From assembly GCF_041146795.1 (NCBI RefSeq), contig NC_135167.1, forward strand, positions 2,488,454 through 2,552,453: 64,000 nt of DNA, read 5' to 3'. The translations under genes were made by a program, and so were the position numbers. This DNA is from Maylandia zebra (lineage: Eukaryota; Chordata; Actinopteri; Cichliformes; Cichlidae). Below, in pieces: positions 42,145 through 53,408 of this stretch (the stretch's first letter is position 1; each line of letters opens with the position of its first letter). The notes beneath the pieces are model-generated. The model did no database searches. It was given only the letters and a program-made list of their open reading frames with translations, and had not been told where the DNA came from.

Positions 42145-43880
42145 TCTGAGAAACTAAGCTTTACTCACACTGAAGGCCATTTATAGCTGTGCAGCACCTT
42201 CACTTACACTATAAGAATATTTATCACAGCTTTCTGCCTGCATGTGAAAATGTTTTCTGTAAGTAGTAGTAGAAGATTTTCTGTCCTGAAGCTGCCAGTC
42301 CACACCACAATATCTCAGCAACTATCCAGGCCAGTTTTGGTCTGGATAGTTGAGAGAAACTAACCGTGATCGGTCATTCTGGAGTCTTAATCATAAACAG
42401 CACCAACACTAAAGCGCAGACAGACTCAGAGGCTTCACGTCCTCAAAGAGCCTCAGACCTTTGCTGTGTGACAGAAAACTATTACAGCTGCTGCGCTGCT
42501 TTGTGCAAATACATATCAAGCTTATTTAATATAGCACTTTATCTCCAACTACCTGTAACTTTCCTTCGTCATTCAGACGTTACTTGCAAGTGAAAACTGG
42601 TGGTGATTTCTTTTTGTTTAAAACTGAGTTGTGATGAAGACGGATCCATCATCCGTCCGAGCGTCAGTCTGCTCTGTAGAGTTTAATGAGTGACTTAAAT
42701 CAGGCAGGACTGCAGTCAGTCAGGTTTTTTGATTATTTCTTGGAATAACTCGTCTGAAAGCAGCTTGTTTCCACCTTTCAGTAAACGTCCAACCAACAGA
42801 CCAGAAACTCCAAAGAAAGTGAGATTTCTTCCCATGTTTTTTTAAAATTAAAAAGTCTCTTTTTCCTCACACGGTTAAAACTGTGAGACCTGCAGGTTTA
42901 ACCTCTGAAGCACAGAGACTTCACCAAAGACACGAGGATGTGCTTTCACACTTTAGTATTTATTTTGTTGTATTTTATTGTATTTTTTGAGTAGTTTGCA
43001 CATGCAGATTAATGTGAAATGCCACTAAAGCAGAGTGCCGCTGTAGCTTCACTTTATGCCAGAGCGGCTGGAAGCGTGAACAGAAGATGAATAGTTCAAC
43101 ATTTGGGCAAATTTGAGGCCAGGAGACGAGGCTTCGTGCTCAGCTAAGCTAACGAGTTTTAATGCAACGATGAGTCCAAGGAAAGATTTTAGTATGTTTC
43201 ATTTACCAAAGAAGAAGCAGAGAGACAGTCAGCTGATCGACTGTTTCACCGTCAGTAACAGCATCATGTAAATGCACTGAGTTTACTAAGGAAGAGTCCA
43301 TAATTACTGTCGGGACTTCAAATAAATATGTTTTTAATGTGACTAATGTTGTTGTCAGATGGATGCAGAGCAGTAAAAAGCTGGTGAGGTCTCTGACCTG
43401 CAGCAGAGTAAAAGTCAGGATGCTCGAGCTCGGAACAAGTGGCTGAAAATCCTCTAAAGCTGACTTGGTTTGGATCCTGGCAGAAACGCTGTGAGCCTTT
43501 ACAGAGACGCACCTTTTTCTGCTCAGCTTAGCAAACAGCTTCATGGCTCCACATTTAGCAGAGCGATGTGAGAGCGGTCCGACCCCCTCAAGCTGTGAAG
43601 GAATCAAATGTTAAACTATGCAAAACAGGACAGTATTGGGCACATGCACAATATGAAGAAGCTGCACATGAATTAGCTTTAAAGAGACTAAAAAGTAATG
43701 AAGAGAGGAGAATGAATGTGAAGAAATGTTTTAGTTTCACTATATTTCTTTGAGATATTGTTCATGTTTTTATTTATTTGTATTTTCATGTGAGGTAATG
43801 ATGCAGATTTGATCCCTTTGAAGAGATTTTTAAAGCTGTTTTTGTCAAACTGTCAGTTTCTGCTGGATAAAGGTGTAAAG
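42145..43880. other. IL-17 3' flank and intergenic DNA
   Basis: Presumably begins with the 3' untranslated region. No further gene or recognised repeat. ORFs up to 134 aa on the minus strand are AT-rich with no motif. Confidence 0.4.
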
Positions 43881-44438
43881 CAGGGGTGTCAGACTCAGTT
43901 TGCATTGTGGCCACATACAGCCCACCCTGTGTTAAAAGGCCCGGACCAGTGAAAGTGGCCTTTCTGTCAGCGTAAAGAAGCTTAAGTACATATTTAATCC
44001 CTGACATGTGTTCATATGAGACCAAGAAGGGCAGTCTGCACAGTACAGCTCAGTTTTTCTACGTGATAAATAAAAGCAGCTGCAGGAAAGAAAGAAACCT
44101 GCCAGCCTGACTCTTTGGGCTTAAATGTTCAGAGAGCTCATTCCTCACACTGTACTTATAAAACACCAAGTTTTTGTTAATTCACAGAAAACTTTTACTG
44201 TAGTCTCATTATTGAAAAAAGAAATTTTCTGCCCTCAAACTGATTTTCTGTTATTTTATTTCTGTGTTATAGTATGAATGTGGATGGTGGACGTCTTTAT
44301 CAGTAAGAAAAGCTGCAAACTTACGGAAATACAGTTAAAAGGGCAAAATGTATGCCTTCCTTCACTTGTTCCACCGGCCGAATTAGAGTCTTTGCTGGGC
44401 TACTTTTGGCCCCCCGAGCCTCCTGTTTGACACCCCTG
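43881..44438. mobile_element. hAT MITE with CAGGGGTGTCA ends
   Basis: Terminal inverted repeats CAGGGGTGTCAGACTC and GTTTGACACCCCTG bound 558 bp of non-coding DNA. Flanking 8-mers GTGTAAAG and ATATAAAG agree at six of eight positions, as expected for an old hAT insertion. Confidence 0.85.
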
Positions 44439-44897
44439 ATATAAAGACACCTGTGAACTTTAAAATGTGACTGTATGACTTAATGTGGTCTAGATGTACC
44501 GTCAGAGCTTTGTTTTTATTTCTGTAGAGAGTTCAGTGATAATGTGAAAGAGTTTTGTGCTGATGTGAAGTCATGTCTCCCTTCAGTCTGACAGATTCAT
44601 TTAATTTTAAATTGTGAAAGCCTCCCTGACTCCTGTGCGGCTGCTCGTCTCACCTCAAAACAGTTCAACATATCCTTAAAAGAAAACTTCATTTTACTAT
44701 TTAACTATCAATAAATGAGTTTCTTTCTATGATTTGTCCAGTCGTGTCTTTTCTGTAACTAATCACAAGCATCTACATACAGCAGTTTCTTTTCTCTGTC
44801 ATGTGGGGGCGCTGTGGTAACAGCATGACCAGCTTTGGACTCTTTAGCTTGAGACACCAGAAGATCTAGCTTCTTAGCCTGTTTAGAAATCCAACAC

Positions 44898-44950
44898 AGA
44901 GCGTCACTGAGCTGCCAACGTGACAACGTGTGGCAGCTCAGTGACGCTCT
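44898..44950. repeat. Perfect 20-bp-arm hairpin
   Basis: AGAGCGTCACTGAGCTGCCA, a 13-nt loop (ACGTGACAACGTG), then the exact reverse complement. No TA or other target duplication was seen around it, and it lies in a non-coding region. Confidence 0.95.
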
Positions 44951-45189
44951 CTTGCTGGAGAACTTACCATCATCGGTCAACTAAACATGCTGCTGCACAC
45001 CTGACACTCGGGGCCACCTGATAAAAACTGTCAATCAGACGGTGACTAACATTCCCACACCTGATATTACAAGATTCATATCAAGCTCTTTCCTGTTACC
45101 ATGGTAATCACATACAGTCAAAGATCCCTAGCTGGTATAAAACTTCCAATTAGCAGAGCTACCATCAGTGGCGACCCGTGAAAGTAGCC

Positions 45190-46320
45190 TTATTACCATG
45201 GCGATTACATGGCATTGCATTGTTATTAGCTGTGTCCAAATTCATAGGCTGCATCCTCCTGAGGACCCGGCCTTCGCGGTCTACGTGGGCGGGTCCTTTG
45301 AAGACTGAAAAAGCTGGACAGATTTGCGTCACCGCTGTCTCTGTAGAGTTTAAGAAACTCGGCCGTCTGCTGCTTGCTTCCTCAATATAACAGGACACTG
45401 GAGTAAACTCTCGACCGTCTCACTTCTGTTTAATCAGTTTTCTGTTTGACGTTTATTCAGCTGTGTGAAAACTAGAACTTTAATCTCAGCCAAACCGATT
45501 TACTCAGGAACAAATCAAACACTGAAAAAATAACATTTTTAAGTTATCTGAGTGACTTATATATCATGTTTAACTCCGGTGGGTTGAAAACGATGTGCCC
45601 AGAGTTCGCCGTTATCGCCGCGGTCAGCTATCGAGCTGGTGGGTAACAGACGTCTCCGAAAATGTCGGAGCACTTTTAGAAATATGTGATGTCTTGATAA
45701 ATCGAGCAGATATTTGAAGTTTACACAGCTACATTCTCTACGTCAGCGGTCCCCAACCCCCGGGCCTCGGACCGGTACCGGTCCGTGAGTCGTTTGGTAC
45801 CGGGCCGTGAGAGTTGAGGCTCAGGTGTGAAATGTATGGTTTTCAGGGTTTTTATCGGTTTTCAGCGTTATTTTGTTATCGTTTTTATCGTTAACTCGGT
45901 TTTCCTGGGTCTTTTCACATGTGTTATAAATAAATCTTATTTTTTTCAGTACCGGTACTAGTTTTATTTTGTTGTATTTATCCGCGACACATTAAAGGCC
46001 GGTCCGTGAAAATATTGTCGGGCATAAACCGGTCCGTGGCGCAAAAAAGGTTGTGGACCGCTGCTCTACGTACAGCAGTTTCTTTTCTCTCTCCAGAAAG
46101 AGTAATTAGAGTAATATTAAAATTAAGTAGCTGCCGCCATTGTTGGAAACTGGAATCGGCTGGGCAGCACTATGAATTATGGGATAGGTTGGGCCACGAA
46201 GGATACACCCGACACATCCTTCAAATCTGGGAAAAGGAGGACGCACTTGTTGGCTGCATTTGGAAGAGTCTTCGAAGTTGGACAGCCTTCGTCGCGTCTC
46301 TGTGACGTAATCAGTCTAAA
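45190..46320 (-). mobile_element. Diverged hAT-related copy sharing its core with 60.2-62.0 kb
   Basis: 45480-45740 and 46095-46185 are, in opposite orientation, colinear with 61570-61810 and 60420-60581 (for example GGGTAACAGACGTCTCCG and CTGCCGCCATTGTTGGAAAC). The outer ends differ from that element. It is interrupted by the small hAT at 45744-46063. Confidence 0.6.
45744..46063 (+). mobile_element. 320-bp hAT MITE with 8-bp duplication
   Basis: Ends CAGCGGTCCCCAACC and GGTTGTGGACCGCTG. Target duplication CTCTACGT at 45736-45743 and 46064-46071 is exact. The interior is non-coding (ACCGGTCCGTG motifs). A degenerate relative lies at 9703. Confidence 0.92.
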
Positions 46321-46445
46321 AATCAGGTCTCTGAATCTCCACACCCCACTGAGTCTTTATTTTCACATTATTATCCAACTATTGCTGTTTTATTACTGAG
46401 CTACTGAACTAGTTTAGATGAAAGGCACCTGGTAAAATACAGGCA

Positions 46446-46672
46446 GATGGCCCCGCCCCTCCCTGAGCCTGGTTCTGCTGGAGGTTTCTTCCTGTTAAAA
46501 GCGAGTTTTTCCTTCCCACTGTCGCCAAAGTGCTTGCTCACAGGGGGTCATATGGTTGTTGGGTTTTTCTCTGTATGTATTATTGTAGAGTCTAGCTTAC
46601 AGTATAAAGCGCTCAGATCTGAGGCGACTGTTGTTGTGTATAAATAAAACTGAATTGAATTGAATTAAAATA
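46446..46672 (+). mobile_element. LINE 3' tail fragment
   Basis: GGTTCTGCTGGAGGTTTCTTCC, with its CTGTTAAAAGCGAG continuation, GGGGGTCATATGGTTGTTGG and the (TTGAA)n tail match a very common fish retroelement 3' end by eye. Only the 3' end is present. Confidence 0.65.
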
Positions 46673-46674
46673 TT

Positions 46675-48690
46675 TTAGAATTTGCAGAAGGAAGTCACAA
46701 AAAGTCACTTTAAAAATAACAGGGTGACATATTTGAGTCAGTTAACAGTTCTTCCTGTTTTCATCTCAGCAGCTGCAGCGCAGGACTCGCCCCTCGCTTT
46801 AAACTTTAAACAAACTGAAGGTGAAACTTTTTTTCTACACCCGTCACTAAACAAAGATCACAGACGTCACTTGTACTGAAATCCAGTCCCCTTTGAGGTC
46901 AAACACAGTTCAACGTGAAATATGTAGCAGGAGAGGCAAACAAGTCGTATCTGTTGAGAGGCGCTGGGCAAAGAGGGGAAACGGGACTCTGTGTTTTTTG
47001 TGGAGGTCCTGCATGTCTGCACATGTATTCCACGCAGGGGTCAAAGGGTTAAGGATATAAAACAGGACGTAGGCGAACGAAAGCTGAATCTTGGTATGAA
47101 ACAAAATAATGCACAGAATCCATCTGTAAAGGCAGACACTGCAAACTAGTTTAGGCTGGGAATGTTTTGGAGCCTGTGAAAACAGAGCAAAGGCGTTCAC
47201 TGCCCTTCAGCTGTGCCTGCAGCACAGGGACCATATATCAGTTTGTCACCTCATGGTTTGCAGTTTTTATTTAAAAAATAAAAAACAGATTTCCCATGCA
47301 TGAAAGGAACTGCAGATATCCAAAAGTCTGTTCAGCTCATTTCTATGTCTGTACTTTCATAGTTTCATGGTTCAGCCTCTCAGTTCGAGCTCCGCCCCTG
47401 TAACTTTCCAGCAGGCGTCTTCATCAGAGGCTCCGTGCTGCAAACAGACAAATTTCAGGCCAAACCGAACCCACTTTTTAATTCACGCTTGTCCACATCT
47501 GCTCCGCTCTGAGGACAAACTTTCTGTTACTGTGTTTTAGAAGAGGAAACGACAGCAGTCGTGTGGATCTACCAGCCTCACGCTGAGATGAGATCAGCCT
47601 TTGTCTTCTCTGAACTTCCTCGCTCACTTTACTCATCAGGACCTCAGAAAGGATAAATGTACAGGTAGGAAGGCAATTTCTATACATTTTTTTGTTTCCA
47701 ACCAAAGACTTGCATTTATTTGTAGTACAATTATTAATATGAATTGACCTTTAAGTATTTGTAGGTAAACACAATTACAATCATATAAACTGAAGCTAAT
47801 TACTGGGGAACTCTGCCCTGAGTCGTGGGTGGTACGATAAAATATGGCCAGTTTCTCTCTGAAACACCTTCCAAAAGAAATGAATGGTGGCTTCAGACTT
47901 TTTCACTTACTCGACTAAGAGTACTGGGGTAGTATTTCTTACAGCAGGTTGTAAGTGCCTTTATTTCAGTAAATCTGCATCCTTTACTTCCTCTTTCTCT
48001 TCTCTGAATCGCAAACCGCGTCGAATGTTCTGAATTAGTTTCATGCTGCTGTCATCAGACTACTTGTCACTGCCTGAGTTTGTAGTGGACAAGTTTAAGG
48101 CTTCAGTTGAGCGTGCTCACAGAAAGCTGTCTGCGTGGGATAAGATATGCTTTGCATGTTTGTGTTCAACAACAGAGCGATAACTTCTCTCTGTCCTGCC
48201 TTCACAGCTCCTCGTTGTTAGCCACATGACGTTGGACCCTGCACTGTTATTTCGCCCTTTTCCAAAGGTATTAAAACACTCAAAGACACAATAATCGGAA
48301 GTTCCAATAATTTTGTCACTTTGTTCATAATCTGGTCTTTGCAGAGATCTGCTTCTTGGAAAGAAAAGCCACTGGACTTCTTTAAGTTTCATCTGAGAAG
48401 CTTCTGCAGCTGTAAAACCAAACGGTGGAGAGTCCCTGGTATTTAAACTCTACTGTTCTCCATAAGAACGTCAGACAGTCGGTGTCATAAGCTCCGCCCT
48501 CCGTCTAAAGAGGGTCGTTCACTCCGTCTTCTCTGTCCAAAATGTGAATATTGGCATCCTTGAAAGAGTGACCTTTGACTTTAGATGCAGCACACACATA
48601 TTAGTCATGATGATGTCATAATATATCAGGCATGATGAAAGTTTTCTGGATGTTAATTGGTCATTTTACACGATGGGGGTTACAGGTTAT
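46675..48690. other. Intergenic, no gene seen
   Basis: AT-rich, short ORFs only. A (GAT)n microsatellite lies at 48690-48710. Confidence 0.45.
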
Positions 48691-48847
48691 GATGATGATG
48701 ATGATGATGAGACGGCCTTTATTTATCCGTTAACTGTGCCAATCTGAACATCACGAGTGTGTTTCCAAAACTGATCAACATTTATTCTGTTTCAGATAAA
48801 CACCTGGAGTGTTAATCAGCCTTCACTGCACACCGAGAGCGAGCATC

Positions 48848-50113
48848 ATGGGGTCCAACAGCTCAAAGCGTCTGAGGCAGAAAACATTTGAAGGTCCCAA
48901 AAGACCAGAGCAGCGAAAGGAATTTCCTTCTGCTGTGACACTGGTACAACCTCACCCGAGTGAGGAGAAGTTATTCAAGGAGCTGCAACAAGTGGGGCTA
49001 AACTATGACTGGCTCCTTCAGGGGTACCAAAGTCCCGAAGCTGAAAAAGTACTACAACCGCCGCCAAATATTCCACAAGTTAAAACGCAAGAGGAAAAAG
49101 GCACGCAAACGGACGAGGGAAGTCTCCTGAAAGAGTCGCCTGAGGAAAAAGGCACGCAAACGGACGAGGGAAGTCTTCCGAAAGAGTCGCCTGAGGAAAA
49201 AGGCACGCAAACGGACGAGGGAAGTCTCCTGAAAGAGTCGCCTGAGGAAAAAGGCACGCAAACGGACGAGGGAAGTCTTCCGAAAGAGTCGCCTGTCGCG
49301 ACCTGGTCTACGGCAGAAAAGCAGAGCAGCGGCAGAGAATTTGTGGATGGCATAAAGGCCGTATGGACCCCAGGCGAGCTCTACGATCTGTTAAGAGATG
49401 CTCCTGACCCCATCAAAACACCGAGCGACTTCCACAGGTGGCTGCGTTTCACCTGCATGGTGTATCAGCCGTCTCCTGCTGAGCTCAAAAAGTTGCTGAA
49501 GTTAGTTTATAACTACAAGTGGGAAAATGTGAAGGAACATTTTGACTTGCCAGGAGTGGATGGCGAGGCCAGGTGGCGACGTACTCGTGATATGACGGCC
49601 TGGCTCGACACACAGTGCGCCACCTCGATTAAAAATGCAGCCTGGAATGACCCTGAATTTGTGCCCCCTTGGTTGATTCTTCAGAAACCCGGAGAGTCGG
49701 TGACAGATTTCACTGAACGTTTCCACCGACTGTGGAATTCCACTATGAGTGAAGCAAATGCTTTTCTGTTTAATCTTCACCTTGTAGATAAGTTGCAGCC
49801 TCACGTGGCGAAGCTTTTGAAGGATCATGTTGAGTGGGAAACTTTTACTTTTTCCAAGATCAAATTTATTTTAGAAAACATGGAGTTAAAGGGCACGTTT
49901 ACCTCAAAACATCAGCCATCTGTAACTCATCCGGGAGAGTGGAGATCAGATGTGCTGGCACTGCCAGAGCCACCTCGAAGCAGCCAGACTCGCAGGAATA
50001 AGAGAAAAGATCGCTGCTTTTACTGCAGCAAGTTTGGACACTGGGCCAGAGAGTGCAGAGCCCGACGTCAGTACTCACTCGAGTACAGTTCACAATGGAT
50101 TGTTCTCGAGTGA
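48848..50113 (+). CDS. Intact retroviral Gag-like gene, candidate captured capsid gene
   Basis: 421 aa from the ATG at 48848, chosen because it gives MGSNSSK, an N-myristoylation-type start as in retroviral matrix; an in-frame ATG 39 bp upstream gives an unnatural leader. Layout: matrix-like N-terminus; four 17-residue repeats (EEKGTQTDEGSLLKESP type, residues 82-149); a helical capsid-like domain about 160-345 containing a major-homology-like stretch LQKPGESVTDFTERFHRLW; a basic linker; and one zinc knuckle CFYCSKFGHWAREC at 390-403. No protease, pol, env or LTR follows on this strand. TTTATTCTGTTTCAG ends at 48795 and GTGAGT begins at 50110, so the ORF almost exactly fills a possible exon. 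Either a domesticated gag or a defective provirus remnant. Confidence 0.75.
   Translation: MGSNSSKRLRQKTFEGPKRPEQRKEFPSAVTLVQPHPSEEKLFKELQQVGLNYDWLLQGYQSPEAEKVLQPPPNIPQVKTQEEKGTQTDEGSLLKESPEEKGTQTDEGSLPKESPEEKGTQTDEGSLLKESPEEKGTQTDEGSLPKESPVATWSTAEKQSSGREFVDGIKAVWTPGELYDLLRDAPDPIKTPSDFHRWLRFTCMVYQPSPAELKKLLKLVYNYKWENVKEHFDLPGVDGEARWRRTRDMTAWLDTQCATSIKNAAWNDPEFVPPWLILQKPGESVTDFTERFHRLWNSTMSEANAFLFNLHLVDKLQPHVAKLLKDHVEWETFTFSKIKFILENMELKGTFTSKHQPSVTHPGEWRSDVLALPEPPRSSQTRRNKRKDRCFYCSKFGHWARECRARRQYSLEYSSQWIVLE
49091..49294 (+). repeat. 51-bp coding minisatellite, four units
   Basis: Four in-frame 51-bp units alternate in the pattern A-B-A-B (LLKESP versus LPKESP), implying a 102-bp duplication after an initial unit duplication. 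The units are nearly identical at the DNA level. Confidence 0.95.
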
Positions 50114-50455
50114 GTAACTGAGCTGAACTGAAAAAAGCAACACACAAAGATCTAATTTTCATACAAACACGTCACTAGGGTAGCTTTGTATGATTCACAG
50201 TTCAAAATAATCCTCATGGACTGACAACATTATAAAGTTAGCTTTGAGTGACAGAGGAGCTCAAACAGCTTCTCCTAAACTGGACCTCTGCACCGTGTTT
50301 GTGCTGTTGGAGCATTTTTAATGACGTCATGTGGCCAATAATATGGCCGCTGTGAGGTCACTGCTAACAGAGCGTCCAAGGAGGCGGAGCTCCAGTTTGA
50401 AACTTTAGTAAACGCATGCAATTTGGCAATCAAACAAGGAGTGCTGGATGATACC

Positions 50456-51091
50456 TCAGCACACTCCTGATACAAACAAACGACGACTGTGAAAAGAATA
50501 ATGATGAAGCTTGAAGCTTGTTACGGTTTCAGATATCGAGGAGGGATACAAAACAACGCTGGTCACCAAACACGGCACACACGCTCCCTTCTCCGCCAAC
50601 AACATGTCAAGGGCCATCTTGTTTTGCACTGCCATCAACGAGGTCGGACCCAATTGTTCCGCGAGCCCCTCCATGGCGTCCCTGGTCAGGTTAGAGAGCC
50701 TCAGCACATTATAATAGACATAGTTTATGCGGTCAACATTTTTATTCGGTGTTATCCATGTGAACATACTTTCAAATCCTGAAGCTATTTGGTCTGCTAA
50801 TTTATATTCATTGGGAACTCCTATGGAATCAATCCAGGTGGGTGAATTCATCGTAGGGTCGTAGGCATGTGCTCCCTCGGTCCCTCTCTTTGCCAAAATG
50901 TGTCTCTTGCGCCTGGCTGCCAATGTGCGTGTGTTTCTTTCTGGTATAACCTTTGCTCTGCCCCCAATTAGCACAAGTGGAGCTCCTAATCTCACCATTG
51001 CGCACGTTCCTACACTTCCCATAGGAACACGAACCAAAAGAGTGTTATGCCCACAGTAATAATACAGCCCACTTCGTGCCCACGGTCCCAT
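50456..51091 (-). pseudogene. Endogenous retroviral env fragment (surface/transmembrane junction)
   Basis: The minus-strand frame has a furin-type site (AARRKRH) and, downstream, a transmembrane-subunit-like ectodomain with the heptad/immunosuppressive-type stretch LGPTSLMAVQNKMALDMLL followed by a cysteine. Immediately after it the cysteine-motif sequence continues in a different frame. An upstream in-frame stop precedes 51091. Signal peptide, receptor-binding part and membrane anchor are not present in frame, so this is a broken remnant. It lies in opposite orientation to the Gag-like gene and is probably a separate insertion. Confidence 0.65.
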
Positions 51092-51099
51092 CGATGTGT

Positions 51100-53400
51100 T
51101 TGTGTCACTGACATTATTGCTCCTCCGCTGTCACACAATCAGCATCGATCTCCTCCTAACAATACACAAGCAATTGTTTTATAGCATCGGGGTATTATTA
51201 CGCACCCTGTTGCGTTAAGCAGATACCTCACATGCATAAGTTTCAAAACCACAAATGTTCTGTTAATGACTTCTGACACATTTGAAAAGAACATTTTCTC
51301 CGTCTCCAAAATGCAGTTACAAGCTTGCAAACTCTTACCTAGAAATGAGTCTACCTACTATGTGTGTGTCTCGACCTCAAATGCCCTCTGTCTCACCTCG
51401 CCAACTAAACTCATGACCTCTTACCAGACAGAAGCCACTCTCATATGTGTAACAACCTAACTGAAACTATATACGGAATATATTGAATGAATGCTTTAAT
51501 CAAATGCCACTACTCAAAGCTTAATAAAAAGGATATAAACGAATAAAAGATAATAATGAATAACATGGCATGTATGTTTTGTAAGCGTGTCCTTCCGTAG
51601 CTCTAAGTCACTTACACAATAGATCGTCTGGACCTAGCGCCGGACGAAGCTTCTGACCTTCAATTAACTGACTGAGCTTCAACTCTTTAAGAAGCACAAA
51701 CTGCAGGGTGTGTATAAAAATAGTTATAACTGCACCTGGAATAAAGGTTAATATGGCGCCTGTATGTCTAAACATCTTAATGCCGTCTTAAAGCCATCTG
51801 TTATACTGTTAATGCAATGTTAATGCTGTAGATTATATTGTAACAGTAAAATAATTTGTTCAATTCCACAAGCTGAAAACAAAGGGTGACATCACAGTGG
51901 CTACATCCAGGTTCAGCAGAAGGTAAAGAAGGATTATTTTTAATAGTGACTCATGCAAAGCTGCTCTAGACTGAAACAATAAAAATATGAAATGATCTAA
52001 ATGGGTCGATCTCAAGTTCACTTAAGGAAGCACAGGATCATTTCAGGCAGTGTTTTTAGTTTTACTTCAGTCGAGTAAAATATATTTGAAGACCTAGTTT
52101 CAGTTTACTGTGATTGTGAGAGCTCACTGCTGTATTTCACGTCCGACTGCGACCTGCAGTGAAACGCTGCAGAACAGATTTTGGAGAGAGTTTCTCATTT
52201 AGAAAACAAAAAGTCAAGGACAGAACGCTGGATAGAAGACAGCTGCAGATCACAATGTTCTACAGATAAGAAAAGCAGTGATGGCTCGGTGAGTCTGGAT
52301 CCTGCTCAGCTGCAGCTCCTGAACGTGCTCGTCGTCAGATTTCTAAATCTTTCATTGTTGTAGTTTTGGTTTAAACTGGAAACTGAATTTCTGCTTTACA
52401 CCATAATCAGAAATCTTTTACACTTTTTGATGTTTTAAATTCTTTTGATAGCTGACTCTGACTTTTGATGATTTCTTTTTTGTCGTATCCTATTATTTCA
52501 TATTTTTTGTCTCATTATTTCTCCTTCTTAACTTTGATTATTATATTGAATAACTGGTGCCCTTGTCTGAGTTAGACTGTGTTATCGTCTGATTATTATG
52601 AGGCTTTTGCTTATGGATGGTGTATTGTACTTTTAATCTGCACTGAAGATTTAATTACATGTATGCTCACATTTTTCATTTGCAATAAAATGACTGAAAA
52701 GGCTGGCTGTTTTACCTCGTTCACATTCATTCATGTAGCAAAATATAAAATCCACACATTCAAAATCTGTTTTTATGCAAATGTTTATTATGTTGAAGTT
52801 TTATCCACTGCTGGAGGAGACTTATTGTGAAAATCATCCACCACACTTCTAGCAATTTTCATTTGACGAAGAATCTACTTCTTTTAGAGTTTTATTCAAG
52901 GAAAGTAAAATTTCAGAATATTTCTAGACTATAATGAGAAAAATAAGTATTTATTGGTTTATAATTTTTTTTAAAAAGGAAGTGTTAGTGATACATGTGA
53001 AAATTCCAGTTACGTATATTAAAATTAATTATTTAAAATATTTGCAAAACATAAAACTAGTAAAGCCAATATTCTTTTAAAATACAGAAATATATATAAT
53101 ATAGAAATGATTAATTATTTATATACTGTGTTACTAATAAATTATAAACTACTAAAATTTACTAAACGTAATATTTCTAATTTTTAAGACCCGTGAACAG
53201 TAGAAATATTTTACTCTCTGCAGTCACGTGTTTTTTTATTTATATTAATTTATCTGTAAAATATTCTAATAAAGTTTCCTTGTGTTTTCATCGTGGTTTA
53301 TTAAACACGCTGCTGCCTTCTGCCTTTCGTTTTGAACACCGCGTTTCCATTTTACGACAGCGGCTGCATGTGGACGGCAGCCGGTTACTATAATATCCCT
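51100..53400. other. Intergenic upstream of gpn1, no gene seen
   Basis: Very AT-rich, notably 52360-53280, then an abrupt rise in GC at 53330 where the gpn1 promoter and exon 1 begin. No convincing ORF. Confidence 0.5.
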
Positions 53401-53408
53401 CCAGCATC

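Noticed and set aside
49018-49353. Minus-strand repetitive ORFs opposite the Gag-like gene
   Set aside because: Antisense translation of the 51-bp minisatellite.
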